The notes beneath the pieces are model-generated. The model did not search any database, was not told where the DNA came from, and saw only the letters and a list, made by a program, of their open reading frames with translations. The position numbers and the translations under genes are program-made. From positions 5,534,518 to 5,598,517 of the forward strand of contig NC_135561.1 in NCBI RefSeq assembly GCF_964340395.1: DNA of 64,000 nt, given 5' to 3'. Within the stretch, counting starts at the first letter, position 1. Every line of letters starts with the position of its first letter. This DNA is from Glandiceps talaboti. Its lineage: Eukaryota > Hemichordata > Enteropneusta > Spengelidae. Below, piece after piece: positions 1 to 15,116 of the stretch.

Positions 1-1450
1 GTCCAAGTCAAGGACCTTTTGAATGAACACATGGTTGCCATGTATATGTTAGATCTTGGTCACTATGATGTGGTTGCCAGAGAGAATATCCAACCATTAG
101 TGTCAGAGTTTAGGAAATTACCATTCCAAGCAGTCACCGCATCACTAGCAGGTAAGTTGTCTTTGCCTCGAGGATGTTATTGCCATGACGACAATGTAGT
201 TGCCATAGAGAATATTCAACATTTAGTGTCTTAGTTTAAGAAATTACCATTCTAAACTGTCACTGCATCACTAGCAGGTGAGTGATCATGGTATCTGTGA
301 TGCGGTTGCTATAGTGATTATATGGTTACCATAGAGAATATTATCTAACTTTCCAGTATCCCAGTTTAGGAAAGAACCATTCCAAGCAGTCACTGCATCA
401 CTAGCAGGTGATTTGTGTTTGCTTCAGTAATATGATTGCTATGGAGACACTGATTGCCATAGATTACCATTATATAGGCAATGGTCAAGATGTGAAATTC
501 CCAATTTTGTTCACTACCCATGATGCCTTGCCCCAGTGAGTAGCAGGTCTCATCTCAGCAGGATATGCTGATTTTCATATTTCTATTTTAGAGAGGTAGC
601 ATGATACAGGATTGGTAAATATCAATTTTTTGAACAGGAAAGAAATCAGCATTGCCTTGTTCTCCCAGCAAACACAACATTTAGTTTGATAATCTTTATT
701 CTTACTGGTAACACAGCAAATTTCATAACTGCATTCAGCTTTTCTGTTTGATACAACCATGCAGAAACCAATAAGAAACTAAACATGCCACACTTTAGGA
801 TAGCGAGATTGAATGAGTACAGATTCTTGCTACATTTTGTCTAAGTGAAGTGAACTACACATGTCACCATACAGACATCAAATGAACACTGATAAGGACA
901 TTTTACGTACCCTTCATCGGGTGTTTGATACTAAGAAACACATTGGCGCCCGAATGTCTGCATGGAGTTGCAGTACATTTAAATGGTTTATTTCATGATT
1001 TAGAATGAATATAGCAAAAAATACAATCTTGCTATTGAAGCGTGACATGTCCAGTTTCTTATCAGTTTCTGTGTGGTTGTATCAAACATAAAATATGAAC
1101 GATATTTTGAAATTCACTGAAAGTGTTTTTGTATTGTATGGTTGTGATTCTTTTTAAGCAAGTAATATTATTTTACTATTTCTTGTTTTGTAGGAGTCAA
1201 ACCTAAGGCAGACTCTGACAGGTTCTCAGACCAAGCTGTCAACCGCTTCTTTGAGTTGACATACCACAAAGAGTTTGTTGCACAGGTTGTTGACAAGTGT
1301 ACGTCAGATAGGGAGATCACCAAGGAGACACGTATCAAAGTGATATTATGTGATACATCGGATCCAAGTAGTGATGTATACATTGACAAAGTTTTAATAA
1401 ATGAAGGGTTAGTGTCGCCAGATACTGATGGCATTGGTGATGACAGGTGA
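1..1450 (+). CDS. TDRD7: Tudor-domain protein, TDRD7-like, C-terminal part (two exons)
   Basis: Exons 1-151 (begins before the window) and 1194-1450 (stop TGA) join at a phase-1 intron with donor G|GTAAGT and acceptor TTGTAG|GA. The 135 visible residues form the end of an extended Tudor (Tudor/SNase-like) domain: a strand reading MYMLDLGHYDVV, a loop, then FRKLPFQAVTASLAGVKP, the typical Tudor-to-SN linker, followed by FVAQVV and a strand IKVILCDTSDP. In TDRD7 proteins the last eTudor domain ends the protein with a similar VDTS-type strand, which is why I prefer TDRD7 over TDRD5 or other Tudor proteins. Such proteins bind dimethyl-arginine on Piwi/Vasa partners in germ granules. Intron 1 carries degenerate copies of the exon (see findings). 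Family call is solid; the exact orthologue is inferred from a short C-terminus. Confidence 0.72.
67..460 (+). repeat. 126-bp tandem copies of a Tudor exon plus its splice donor
   Basis: The exon end and its donor (from about 67) recur in the intron with a spacing of exactly 126 bp: the GTTGCC landmark ends at 78, 204 and (as GTTACC) 330, with a fragment near 457. Copy 2 has in-frame stops (GTGTCTTAG and CCATTCTAA). Copy 3 keeps FRK-PFQAVTASLAG open with one Leu to Glu change. Donors read AG|GTAAGT, AG|GTGAGT and AG|GTGATT. Confidence 0.85.
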
Positions 1451-3245
1451 TATGAAATATAGCCAACTCTGACATTACAAGATAAGACTCCAGCAAAGAC
1501 TTTGGAGACAGAAATGTGAAAGACCATACATAACAGTTGCAAGTAAGACATAACGGGTTAAGGGACATAGCAGAATGAATCTTCAATCATTTCATCCAAC
1601 AAAACATATACAAAGCTATGCTAGTATTGTTGCCATAGTTACGTGTATCATAGATACTTCTGAGTCATGATAGAGACATTGATAACAGACATCAAGTCCA
1701 CACAAACTGTTGACAAAAAGTCTAGCAGAATGGATAGCCAACGTGTCATTTCACAGATGTACAGTATTATGTAGTATTGTTGCCATAGTTACGTGGAGCA
1801 GAAATGTTTTCTGTGAGTCACATTAATAAAAACTCAACACAATAGAACTTGAACTTCAAAGATTTACACAGGAAACAAACCATGTTTGCATAGATAACAT
1901 GATAACACACATAGAATGTACACATAGACAATACATGGAATGCCGTAATGTACATTGTTGATTGTCGTTGATTACAAGTAAATGAACAAGATCCCAAACA
2001 TAGCGTAGTTGCCATAGTGATATAGATTACAAACACTCACTAAGGTATGATGTAGAGTTAGTTACATTACAATGAATCATTCAATAGCATTGTTGCCATG
2101 ACAACTGTACAAAAGTGATGAAGATATTTATGCAACTGTTGATGAGAAATTAATCATTCTTTGGGAAAAAGTATTGCTTTGTTGCCATGACAACTGTACA
2201 CGTGTAATGAAGATATTGTGCAACCGTTGATGAAAAATTAAGCATTCTTTGTGCAAAAATGTCTAAATTGAATTTGAGGAGAATGTACACACAGTGACAA
2301 CTCAATGGAATGAGTTACTTAAGATTAAGGATACAGGGTATATACAAATATAGATTTGTCGTTGTCATGTTCTAGCTATTGTTTATGCCTAAAAACTATA
2401 CTTTGTGAGTAAAGATAGAAATAGTAGATTTGTGTAGTCACGTTCTAGCTATTTGCATGCCTGAAAACTTGGTTTACTATGCGAGTAAAGATATGTAGTA
2501 TTTTATATAAGTTGAATGAAACTATTGTTATGTAAATTGATATTCACTACTTTGTAGCAAAACTAGAATTTGTTATGTAAATAACATGCTGCCGTTAACA
2601 TTCATATTCAACACTATATTGGGTCTGTATTATTGTGTATCACACTGGAGACTGTATTCTCTGCATTCCACACAGAAATCACGATTTTCACTCTATGCAT
2701 TCTGTACCCAAATCATCGTTTTTCATCCTGTGCATTCCTATACCGAGATTGACTTCTTCCATATCAATATCACTGCCAAGGACAGAGATCACATGAGGAG
2801 TAAACTCTAATGATTTACAATTTTGACAAGTTAGTGATACGCACTGTCACTTAGTTGAAATTGTATGATTTAAAGCATATATTTACCTTTCACTGTTTTT
2901 ATAAGGCTGGTCATAGACTCCTGGATGTGTGGGTTGATACATGCAACTTATAAATATATAACATATCTTTACATTCCATTGTAAACATTTCATTTTAAAT
3001 TTGACATGTTCTACACACATGATACACCAACAATGTCAGGTATAAGACCACACTGAAGTTCTCAGGGTATATATGAAGGCCGTTCTAAAATCTTTTGTAT
3101 CTCATCTAAACTTATTTTGACTTCAACTTTTACTAAACATACAAGTTTTAGATTCATGACTTTTGTATTGTTTGCCTCGCACTGCCAGAATACTGCCAGT
3201 ATGAAAGCTTATGTTTGTGTTGTAATAAACCAATTTTTGCAAAAA
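1451..3245 (+). other. 3'UTR of the Tudor gene with internal tandem duplications
   Basis: No ORF of note. An AATAAA at 3224-3229 is a likely poly(A) signal. The stretch is built from duplicated blocks: 1621-1650 and 1770-1795 share TAGTATTGTTGCCATAGTTACG-type sequence. About 2091-2175 is repeated at 2176-2263 (starting TTGTTGCCATGACAACTGTAC), and about 2330-2410 is repeated at 2411-2500 (GTTCTAGCTATT ... GAGTAAAGATA). The GTTGCCATAG core also occurs in the 126-bp intron repeat upstream. Confidence 0.6.
3224..3229 (+). promoter_or_regulatory. poly(A) signal AATAAA, Tudor gene
   Basis: Canonical hexamer about 1.8 kb after the stop codon; no better signal lies between. Confidence 0.5.
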
Positions 3246-3274
3246 TTGATGTTTGTTTCTCTTTGAACTCTGGT

Positions 3275-3721
3275 ACAACCTTGAAGCAGTTATTGAGAAA
3301 TGCTACTGATCAGAACACTGTTTTATCAGTGGTGAACAATTAACACTGGCTTTATAGGTCCTGAAAAGTCTCGTCCATAGCACACTATCAAACTGACATA
3401 CAGTGATACAAAAAATAGCAGGTGCCTGAGATGTAGATTCATGCTTTGCATTTATCAGTTTTGTTTATATGTTGGTGAAAGTAAGTCAAGTGGTACATGA
3501 CACTATGAGTAACTTTTACAGACATAAACAAACTGATAAGAACATGACATAAATCTGTATCTGAGGCAACTGCAATTTTCTACATCAATGTATGTCAGTT
3601 TGATAGTGTGATAAGGAGATGACTTCAGCACCACCTTCAAAGCCAGTTTTAAATGTCTAGTACTACTGATAAAACAACATTCTGATATGTAGCATCTCTA
3701 TGTAACTGCTGCAAGGGTTGT
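3275..3721. mobile_element. MITE/foldback element, family A copy 1
   Basis: Imperfect palindrome of about 447 bp. The left arm runs from ACAACCTTGAAGCAGTTAT through CTGTTTTATCAGTGG, AACTGGCTTT-type sequence and CACACTATCAAACTGACATA. The right arm repeats this in reverse complement, ending AGCATCTC...GCTGCAAGGGTTGT. Even the middle (TTTATCAGTTTTGTTTAT / ATAAACAAACTGATAAGA) is paired. No ORF. A second copy lies at about 22808-23165. Confidence 0.75.
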
Positions 3722-5950
<2,229 letters not shown>

Positions 5951-5976
5951 AACTTTATCTGTTCATCTGACGGGTT

Positions 5977-5986
5977 CTCTATAAAT
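5977..5986 (+). promoter_or_regulatory. possible TATA box of the subtilase gene
   Basis: TCTATAAATT lies about 170 bp before a good splice donor (AG|GTAAGT at 6157) that could end a 5'UTR exon of about 6010-6156. The next acceptor is at 6981, 27 bp before the start codon. Inferred from position only. Confidence 0.4.
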
Positions 5987-7008
5987 TGTACACCATTTGT
6001 CTCTAAACTTCACTCTTCCTGAGATTGCCTGCCGCTTGTTAGTCAACTTTAAATCGTGAAGTCGACCACAGGAGAAGTTATTGTAGTATCAAAATCGTTG
6101 ATAACCGTCATCTCCGTGAAAAATATCTTCTGTCATCTGTAACGTCGAAATCAGAGGTAAGTTTATTAACCCCACAGCAGTTGTCACTTTTTGTTCTTTT
6201 TACGTCGATTTCGTTCTGTAAGAAGACACACTCACGCTATTTTCAAAGCTACAAAATTATGTTTTTGCACCCAGAAATCGTCTTGTGATTGAACAATTAT
6301 CAAGATCACAAGGTTCCTCAGATATATCTTTTGAACGTAGTTTTGGATCCGTACTTACATTGTATATGTACAGAATGATGCACACAGTTGGTACACCAAA
6401 CGGAGCCAGCAAAAATGTGTCAGGCACATACTAGTATACAACATATCTTCATGAACAGCAGGGCTTAACTGGCAATGGAGCTTATAAAGGAGTATAAACA
6501 GTATTTTTGGAGGTGTTAACTGTTATAGCAAGATTATCATAGTCGGATATTATTAAGCGACTATACAGTGGAAGATTCGTCGTTGTTGGCGCTCTTAAAG
6601 CACTAAGCACAGAACGTCGGAAACTTGGGCATGGCTTTCAATTTACACCAACAAAAAACAACAACATCATAATTGCGATTATGCATTTAACTAACCATCT
6701 ACGTAAAATGACGATATTATTAAAGTTCAGAAATTAATTTCGAAGACCGGCAAAATATGACATCTGAGTTGGCTGGCACTTAGTGTATGATTAACCCGAT
6801 TCAGACTTCGACATAAACGAATCCTCTCTTGGTGTAAGATTCATAATACATATATATCACGAAAATCGTCACCATCCAATAGCAATATATAGAAAAGAAC
6901 ACGACAGAATGCACCCACACTATTCAGTACCTATATTTTCTAAAACACTCATTGGCGGGATCTTACTGTTTTCATTTTCAGGCTACACTGTAGATACCAA
7001 GAATCAAG

Positions 7009-10000
7009 ATGAAAGTTCTTTGTTTAGTATTCGTAGTACTTACCGTCTCCGTGTCTGCAAGACCACTTTTAGCACCATTATACCGTCATGACATCGACAA
7101 AAAGGTTCCTGGTCGCTATATATTTGCATTAAAGGTGAGTCGGAAAGTTAAAGTTCGACATTTATACACAGTAACTGTAATTCATAAACCGGTTTGCTAT
7201 GGAATGAGACTTCAACAACGCGTGCACTTAGTTGTAAGTATTTTCACACTCAAAGAATTTCATGTTTACTCAATGTTTGTGTAACTTGAATTAATACAGA
7301 CAAAAGTGTGCTAAAATGTTATATTTTCGATGAATAATACAATAAATTATAATATATATATATTACCAAGTCTAAGTCTATGTCGCTCACATTGATACTG
7401 TTCTTAGGCTGACCATACGTACCTCCTAAAAACGAAAATATTTACGATATACCTATATTTCCTGTATAAATTCAAGTGACTATCGCCCCTTTGTTTGCGT
7501 TCTTTAGGACTCTGCCTCAAGATCCGAACTTAGCAATGTACTGACTCGTGTACAAGGATTGGCTACAGATAGAAGTTTGGGCATCAACGTACAAACTCAA
7601 CTACCATTACTCAAAGGATTCGTCGCTGAAATGACTGAATCTGCCGTCAAATTGGTAAGTAAAAAAAAACAAGACTATAAGTCTATATCACACACAGTTA
7701 TACATGTACAACAAAAGACACTGAATTATTCATCTATATTTTACATCAAATACACGATTTCTTTAGCGTTTGTTATATGAGTTACGGTTGTCGAGAAAGA
7801 AGGAAAGGTGGAATAGATTCTACCATGCCATGAAAATGTGCCGAAAAAATCAACGTTCCGGAAAATCCTGATATCAGATATATATAACCAAGTCTTCGTA
7901 ATGAAATAAGTTAAACTTTTTTTCTAGCGCAGACATTGAGTTAAAAATAATCGAAACATACCAATTGTTCGATCTGTATGTGTTTTTGTAAATTTAGAGT
8001 AACACTACCATAATGTCCAAGGTAGACATATGTTTGAACAAGTTTGAAACTTTTCTCTGAAAACATTCTAAGCCTGGTTCCAAACGTATTTACATGCTTT
8101 TGGTGAACAGCTGCCGAATTAGTGAATACACCTATACCACCATTTATATTTCAGATTCGTTCCTTTGATGAAATCGCTTACGTGGAAGAAGACTCCATGT
8201 TCAGTGTATCTGCTGTAGAATCGTGGGGTCTAGATCGAATTGACCAAGTCAACTTACCGTTAGATGGAAATTTTTCTCCACGGGGTAAGGATGGTAATAT
8301 TATTCACAATATGACACCGCTAAGGTTTGAAGGTTAAATGTCCCTTGTCATGGATACAATCATTACAATCAGCCCAGTAACCTACTCTGTATGATTGGGC
8401 ATTTTACCGCCAAAGTAATCATGACATTTCGACAAATACCAGTGTTAGGCCGAAATCGTTGAAAACTTCTTGAAAATGATGAACGTCACAAAACGGTTAA
8501 TGTAATCTCAACACCCCCCCCCCCTCACCACCCGATTTCTCAGTATACTATAGATTTTCGTTACTCAGGCAAAGAAAACACAGAAGAGAACAATATTCAG
8601 TCATTTGTTATATTCACTAAAACTTCACTGAAATATCAAAAAAAACCCGGCTGATTTCACATTATATATATTCATCATTGTGAACGCATGAAAATCCTCT
8701 CAGTTCGTACACCACAGCAGTCTGACAGTTAATTTTTTTTTAAACTTTCAGGTAGTGGTTCAAATGTCAATATCTACGTCATAGACACTGGTATTCGGTA
8801 TACTCACAATGACTTTGGTGGACGTGCACAATTCTTTTTCGACTCCTTTGGTGGTGACGTAAGTATATTTGAGTTTGATAGAAGAACAACTTTGTTAGTC
8901 TTCAGTTAAAGTCTTAATTTTGTTAACAATGTTTCGACCTCACACACGAGGTCTTCTTCGGTGCCTAACAGCTAGCTATTGTGAACCAAAATTAACGAAA
9001 GTGAATAAAATAAACAAGGTAATGGTCTAAAGGTGGAGCTATTCCGCTCCCAGTCCTCCGTACCTGAGACGAGCATAACGCCTCTCACTTCTTTACAAAA
9101 GTGGTATGTAAAAACGTGCATATGTACAAAGTATGTGTATCTGTTAGAGGACCTAGTTGATGGTAATACATGTAATTCCATAACCGTATACATAAAGGTT
9201 GTAGTGAATGCATTACTCGTCAAAAATAAACCTAACTTCACGATGCTGTTTAGGTGGGGCACAGCGAATCTTAGAATCTTAGAATCTGGGTTTAAATTTG
9301 GAATCATATATTATATATACACCATTTTTCGCTATTCTAGGGGGTAGACTGTAATGGTCACGGTACTCACTGCGCAGGTACAGCTGCTGGGTCGAACTAC
9401 GGTGTCGCAAAATCTGCTAAAGTCTGGGGACTTCGTGTGCTAACGTGTCAAGGGTTTGGCTTCAACAGTGGTATCATTGCTGGTAAGTTTTATTGTGGAT
9501 TGCATGAAGCAGGACAATTTTTTAGGCATATGTAGAGGTTTGATCACATCTTTTGAACATATCTACGACCTTTGACCCTATAATTATTTTGGACAAATCT
9601 AGTTTGCCGATTTACAATTTTTTCCAAGATTTTGCGAGAACGTATTTTCCAGGTTGCTGATTAATTCTTCCGAGTCTTTTTACTCATATTGTATGGCAGA
9701 ATGTAAAAAAAATAGACGATTAGTTCAGGCAAACTTTAGAGCCGTAGTATTTGAACGATGTGTATTGTTCTTTGGTTGTAATTTTATTCCGTTTGGGTAC
9801 AACTGTATCCATTACCCAACCTAGTACCCCCCCCCCCCCACCCCTGGGAGTAGAAGGATGGATGGTTGACCTTCTAAGCATTCTGTGTAGAGAGATTACT
9901 TGCCGGATCACCTATCCAGTTTAGGCTAGAAATAAAACAGCGAAGCCCGTCACGACTCACCATTGCCCCGACATGGTATATATTCGTATCTTTTCAAGGC

Positions 10001-11288
10001 TGGAGTATAATTGTGGCAAATTACGACCTTTAAGTTTCAATGACTTGTATTTTATAAATAGGTATGGACGATATCGTAGCACGTGGATCAACTCCAGGTG
10101 TTGTATCAATGTCTCTCGGTGGGGGCGCTTCAACTGCCTTGGACGAGGCTGTAACTCGTCTCAAGAAAGCTGGATTTACAGTGGTGGTTGCTGCTGGTAA
10201 CGAAAACCAAGATGCGTGTAATGTATCACCAGGAAGATCTGGGGATGTAAGGGATTCGTTTTTCATTCTAAGGATAATCTGCAATAATTTAGTATAGAGT
10301 GACATTCCTGATGTTATAGAGAACTCACAGTATATTGATACGTAGCGGGTAAAAAGTAGAAGTAGCGATTTAAATATTTCTGTCGTTTTTCACAAATCAT
10401 AGTGAAATACTCTAAAAAGTTCATTTGTCAACGACGAAAATCAACCCAAAAGTTCATTCAGATTTTCGTCTACGCTTCCCCTTTCTTGTCTTCGAACAAA
10501 TTGGACATTTGGTCTCCAGACAATAATATCAATAATTAGTATTTGGCAATTAATGCTTATTTAATAGTTATTCAAGAAAAAATAACTGTGTACTCATTGA
10601 TAACATATTTCATGGATTTGATGGATAACTCATTTTTTATAACTTGATACTCTACAATATAGGCTATCACCGTCGGTGCCACGGAGAGTACAGACGCCAG
10701 AGCATCCTATTCTAACTACGGTACATGTGTTGATTTGTTTGCCCCCGGCTCTGCCATAACTAGTGCTTGGTACACAACAAATGATGACGTAAATACTATA
10801 AGTGGAACTTCCATGGCATGTCCACACGTCGCTGGTACGTATCAATACTTAGCATTGTTGAAACCACGTGTAATTTCTAGGTTAAAACGGAAACTCCAAG
10901 GATATGAACATATGTCAGTTTTGTTGACATTTACTCGACTGATTAAAATGCGACAAATAAGTGATATTTGGTTGATACTGGCAGTACATGTCAATCCCCA
11001 GTGTATGCACATTTCCAACGTCTCCTTTAATACACGACAGAAATGACTAATCAAACATGCTACTCATCTCAAAACAAGCGTCACTGTTTTGTAGAAAACG
11101 TCAGATTTATTTATATTCTGAAGTAATAACGACATCTATTTCTTACAGGTGCCTCCGCCATTTTGTTGGGTCTTAATCCATCACTTAGCCCAGAAAACGT
11201 GAAATCTACTCTGGAATCTGATGCAACTGTCGGTAAAGTGACAGCCCCTGGTACCGACTCTCCCAATTTACTACTGTATATAGGATAA
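7009..11288 (+). CDS. secreted subtilisin-like serine protease (proteinase K type, S8A)
   Basis: Eight coding exons: 7009-7134, 7508-7654, 8155-8284, 8752-8858, 9341-9482, 10062-10246, 10663-10834, 11149-11288. All have GT-AG borders and matching phases, giving 382 residues. Residues 1-17 are a signal peptide. An inhibitor I9 propeptide follows (about 35-105: PGRYIFALK ... [10 protein letters not shown]). The catalytic domain has all key parts: Asp in NIYVIDTGI, His in [10 protein letters not shown], oxyanion Asn in VVVAAGNEN, and Ser in [10 protein letters not shown]. Length and Cys positions fit the proteinase K subfamily: a secreted zymogen that cleaves its own prosegment and then degrades extracellular or dietary protein. 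There is no C-terminal domain beyond the protease fold. The first ATG directly precedes the signal peptide and follows a 5'UTR acceptor at 6981. It looks intact and functional. Confidence 0.93.
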
Positions 11289-11870
11289 ATAATTAGGTAA
11301 GAGAAATTCATACATCAAAAGTTATTGTACAGGCACGACAACAGTTATACATACTAGGAACACTTTAACCCCAAACGCCAAGTTGGTTACTGTCATCCAT
11401 GAAGAAAATGATGGTTACAAAAAAGGGATGAGAGGAGAGAGGGAGAGGGCGAAAGTGAGACAGAGACAGAAATAGAGAGACGGCGTTAAGCAGGCAGACA
11501 GAGAAACAGAAACAGTATCATCCTATTTCAATAGACTGTGTGAGATGCGTCGTGTAGTTCCGCCCCACCGGCCTCAGATCGATGTGTGAGGGCGCCCATC
11601 ACGGGTTACCTTTACAGACAACTGGCGAAAATGCTGTCTCGAGCCAAAACGATATATACAGAATTCATTATTCTAAAAGTCGTCTTTATTTTATCTTTTC
11701 AGATCAGAGTTTAATATCAACGGTCTTCCACTTTCCTACTTCACTTCTTTACATATAGTCGAAATCAAGTAACTTTTTGCTCGATTTCTGCAAGTGTATT
11801 TGTACTTTTTAAGATTTGACCAAGCATATGTGTTTTGCCTTCACTGAAGAATAAATTGATAAACATTAAA
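11289..11870 (+). other. 3'UTR of the subtilase gene with a probable UTR intron
   Basis: A donor ATTAG|GTAAGA follows the stop at 11296-11297, and an acceptor TTATCTTTTCAG ends at about 11701. The hexamer AATAAA at 11850-11855 would end the transcript. A downstream exon junction after the stop could make the mRNA a nonsense-mediated-decay target, if this intron is real. Confidence 0.45.
11850..11855 (+). promoter_or_regulatory. poly(A) signal AATAAA, subtilase gene
   Basis: Canonical hexamer about 560 bp after the stop, just before the (ATGT)n array. Confidence 0.5.
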
Positions 11871-11918
11871 TTTAACTTTTGTAGTGTTCATTAATTTTAG
11901 AACAGTTCCTTCTACTCG

Positions 11919-12083
11919 TATGTATGTATGTATGTATGTATGTATGTATGTATGTATGTATGTATGTATGTATGTATGTATGTATGTATGTATGTATGTA
12001 TGTATGTATGTATGTATGTATGTATGTATGTATGTATGTATGTATGCATGCATGCATGCATGCATGTATGTATGTATGTATGT
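11919..12083. repeat. (ATGT)n microsatellite with an ATGC patch
   Basis: Near-perfect tetranucleotide array of about 165 bp; units switch from TATG to CATG near 12045-12065 and back. Confidence 0.95.
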
Positions 12084-14260
12084 CTCTTCATCCCTCCCTC
12101 TCTCCTCTCCCCCTCTCTCTATCTCATCTTATCTTGTTCTTTTGCTTAATAATGTTGCCATCAATTTTTTTTTTTACAAAAACGAGGATGGTTTCCTTTG
12201 AAATAGATGTACTTGTTGATTTAGCTCACAGTGTTCTTCCGACTCGTGTTTGAGTGAACAGGACACATGCACCTCAATGTGTATCCGGGTATATTTATAT
12301 CCTTGTTATACTTAAACGTCTGAATTGGAATAGGTTTAGACGGGATCCTACTTTTAATCAAGGGCAACACAATTTAATGTTTTGGAGTAGGCCTAGAACT
12401 TCGAAAAACATTCACGTATCCACGATGAGTAACGGCTCACCCTCATGTACATGTAGCCTCCTCAACAACTTGACTATAGTCTTGGCATGACCACAATTCC
12501 TTTGTCCACACCCATTTCTTTCGCTGCCAAACTTGTTTATAGATTATATATTCTGGTTCCCTTTTACTACTACATCCGGGTGCTGCATGCGGTCCGATGA
12601 CATCATATGTGACCGTGAAGAGATTATGATATTACCAGTACTAGTATTTGGTGTGCTCACCGCCGGTTTGCTGTATTGGAGAGATGGTGTTCTGAAATAA
12701 GAAGGGAATCGATCATGAAATGTTTTAATAACTAAAGCTGAAGCGTTTTTAGTTTATAAAATAATTATTACCAACATTTTCAATTTCCTTATCAAATTAA
12801 AGTGTTGTACCGTTAGTGGTAGTGGTTGATGCGTCTTTATCGTACCACAAATTTTTCTTTAAAACTGTACGACTTATGTGCGAAAATCTTGAAATGAGTA
12901 TCAAACTTTGTCCAAGTTAAAAGTTGATGTCACTGTCTTTCAAAATAACATTTCAATCTGAGCAAAACATCACGTCTGATTATATGGCAAAACTTATATA
13001 TTTAAGCAGGGTCGGGGTGGGGGGGGGGTGGGGGGTGGGAGGCGGTGGTGAACCCCCGAGTACGAATGACCTGTATAAAGCTAGGAACAAAAACTAAACG
13101 AATATATATATATATATCCTGCTATAAAATCATGACTCAAACAACCAAACTAAGTTCGTAGAGTGGGTAAAAATACTCGTGATCTGACATGATGATGCCA
13201 TAAATGGTTAAATATTACTGTCTGGGTACAAAGGTCGGTCAAAGGTCAACAGAGGTAGAGCGTACGCCTTATTTACATATACATATAACTGTTATTAAGC
13301 AAATAGACGATACGTCACATGTGATAGGGGGGCTGGTGACAGGCACGGTTCCCAGACAACAATAGTCTCGCCATCGTCACCACTATGTTTAACCAAGTTA
13401 AAGTCTTCAGAAAACATGTTCATCGATCCAACTTGAACTTCCGACTATTCTTCACGCAGCTATTGTAAACAAGGGTGTTTTCTGCGGCCTGCAATCCATG
13501 CCAGGTGAGACATTTCCAGTTATTATTATTTCACAGCACAAATATAAATATTTCGGAATGTACAAATTAAACCAGACAGTTCCTATTTTTGAAAATATAC
13601 TAATATAACTCCGAATATTTTTCAAATAATGACGCTATTTTGCCACACACGGTGTTGTAAGCATACGTTAAAATAAAACATAGGAGATTTCAGTATGTTG
13701 AGTAATGTGTGCCAAACAAACAAACAAATACTCAAAAAGTGTCCTACATTTACAGTCACGAGGTCACACACTAGTTGGAAACTGTAATAGTAGTAACTGT
13801 ATCCACATGCCATTATTTCTATACGAATGGATGTGAATATTGTGTCGAAAGCCGGATGGCACAGCGGATTGGGTAGAACAAACCAGGATGAAATTCACCC
13901 TTCGTGACTAGTGTAAATACCTTTATTCAACTGTCTAATAACATGATGTTTACATAGTCTGATTAAGTTTTATGTAAACGTTAGTTCATGGATAATAACA
14001 GACCCAACCTTAAATAGCATCGATTTTTAAAAAAGTATTTCAACAAAACTCATGATCAAAATATTTTCATAAACTAAAACGAAAGACAGTGTACCACGAG
14101 CCTTGTAGCAGTCTGACAGTTCTTTGTTTTTTTTCTTCAGAATCTGAAGGTTAAATACCAAGCATGGTTGATTTTGAATTTATAACTCTCAACTAAATTA
14201 CTATTTCAATAGACGGGCTATTTAAATTAGTACTTTTTCCCCCATTTATTTGTCAATTAC
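12084..14260. other. intergenic region before the CUB gene
   Basis: No coding gene recognised. It contains a G-rich stretch (13009-13042) and an (AT)n patch near 13104. A donor-like CCAG|GTGAGA at about 13504, with an acceptor-like TTACAAG just before 14262, could bound a 5'UTR intron of the CUB gene; that is weak. Confidence 0.4.
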
Positions 14261-14278
14261 AAGTGAATAATACTAACA

Positions 14279-15085
14279 ATGGATGACGTTGGAAACCATC
14301 GAGAAACAGGAAAACTTCTCATTCTGGTTATTCTACTGTGTTTGGCTTTATCCTCACATGGCTTTCCTCAGAAGACGATTCCATCTTTTGGAGCAGCAGA
14401 GTTGTTGTCTAACACTTCGAATGAAACAGCAGTCGTATACACTACTATAGGTAAGTTATAGTTCTTGCCAGTAATATTTTAAGAATTCTAAATGTTGTTA
14501 GGTCATACTTGGGTCAATTTATCCCTCTCACCATACATGCCATAAAGATTACTAGTAAAATGTGTACGCGGTACGTACGTACAGTCGCCTAATGAATACA
14601 TTTGAGATAAAAGCCCTGGGTACAAGTACAAACCGGAATTGAATTATTAAATTTACCGGCGGTGTTTCCACTATTCCAAGACAGTTTTTATCACGGACCC
14701 AGGTGAATGGTTCTCTTCAAAACTGTCTCGAATCCAAAGGTCAAAGGTCAAGTCTAAGCAACTACTAATAACGACTTGCGACTTGTGCCAACTACTAATA
14801 ACAGTTGGGCTGGCCCTGGCTTTATCTACAAACCAAACTTGTAAATAACTGAAATCTCGCCATTATGATATGCCTTACAACCTCGCTCTGGTAACCTATC
14901 TCGTAGTAGTTCCGAAGTCAGAGTGTAAATAATTTATTTTGGTATGTTTCGTCTGAATCACTCAGCCTTCTTCAGTTGTTATTGACAAAACAGAAGACGG
15001 CAGAGTGGTTTCGCTCAAATATACTAGGTATAAGTGAAAATCACTCTGAGTTCGGAACTACTACAAGACGTCCCTCCTTATGTAC

Positions 15086-15116
<31 letters not shown>

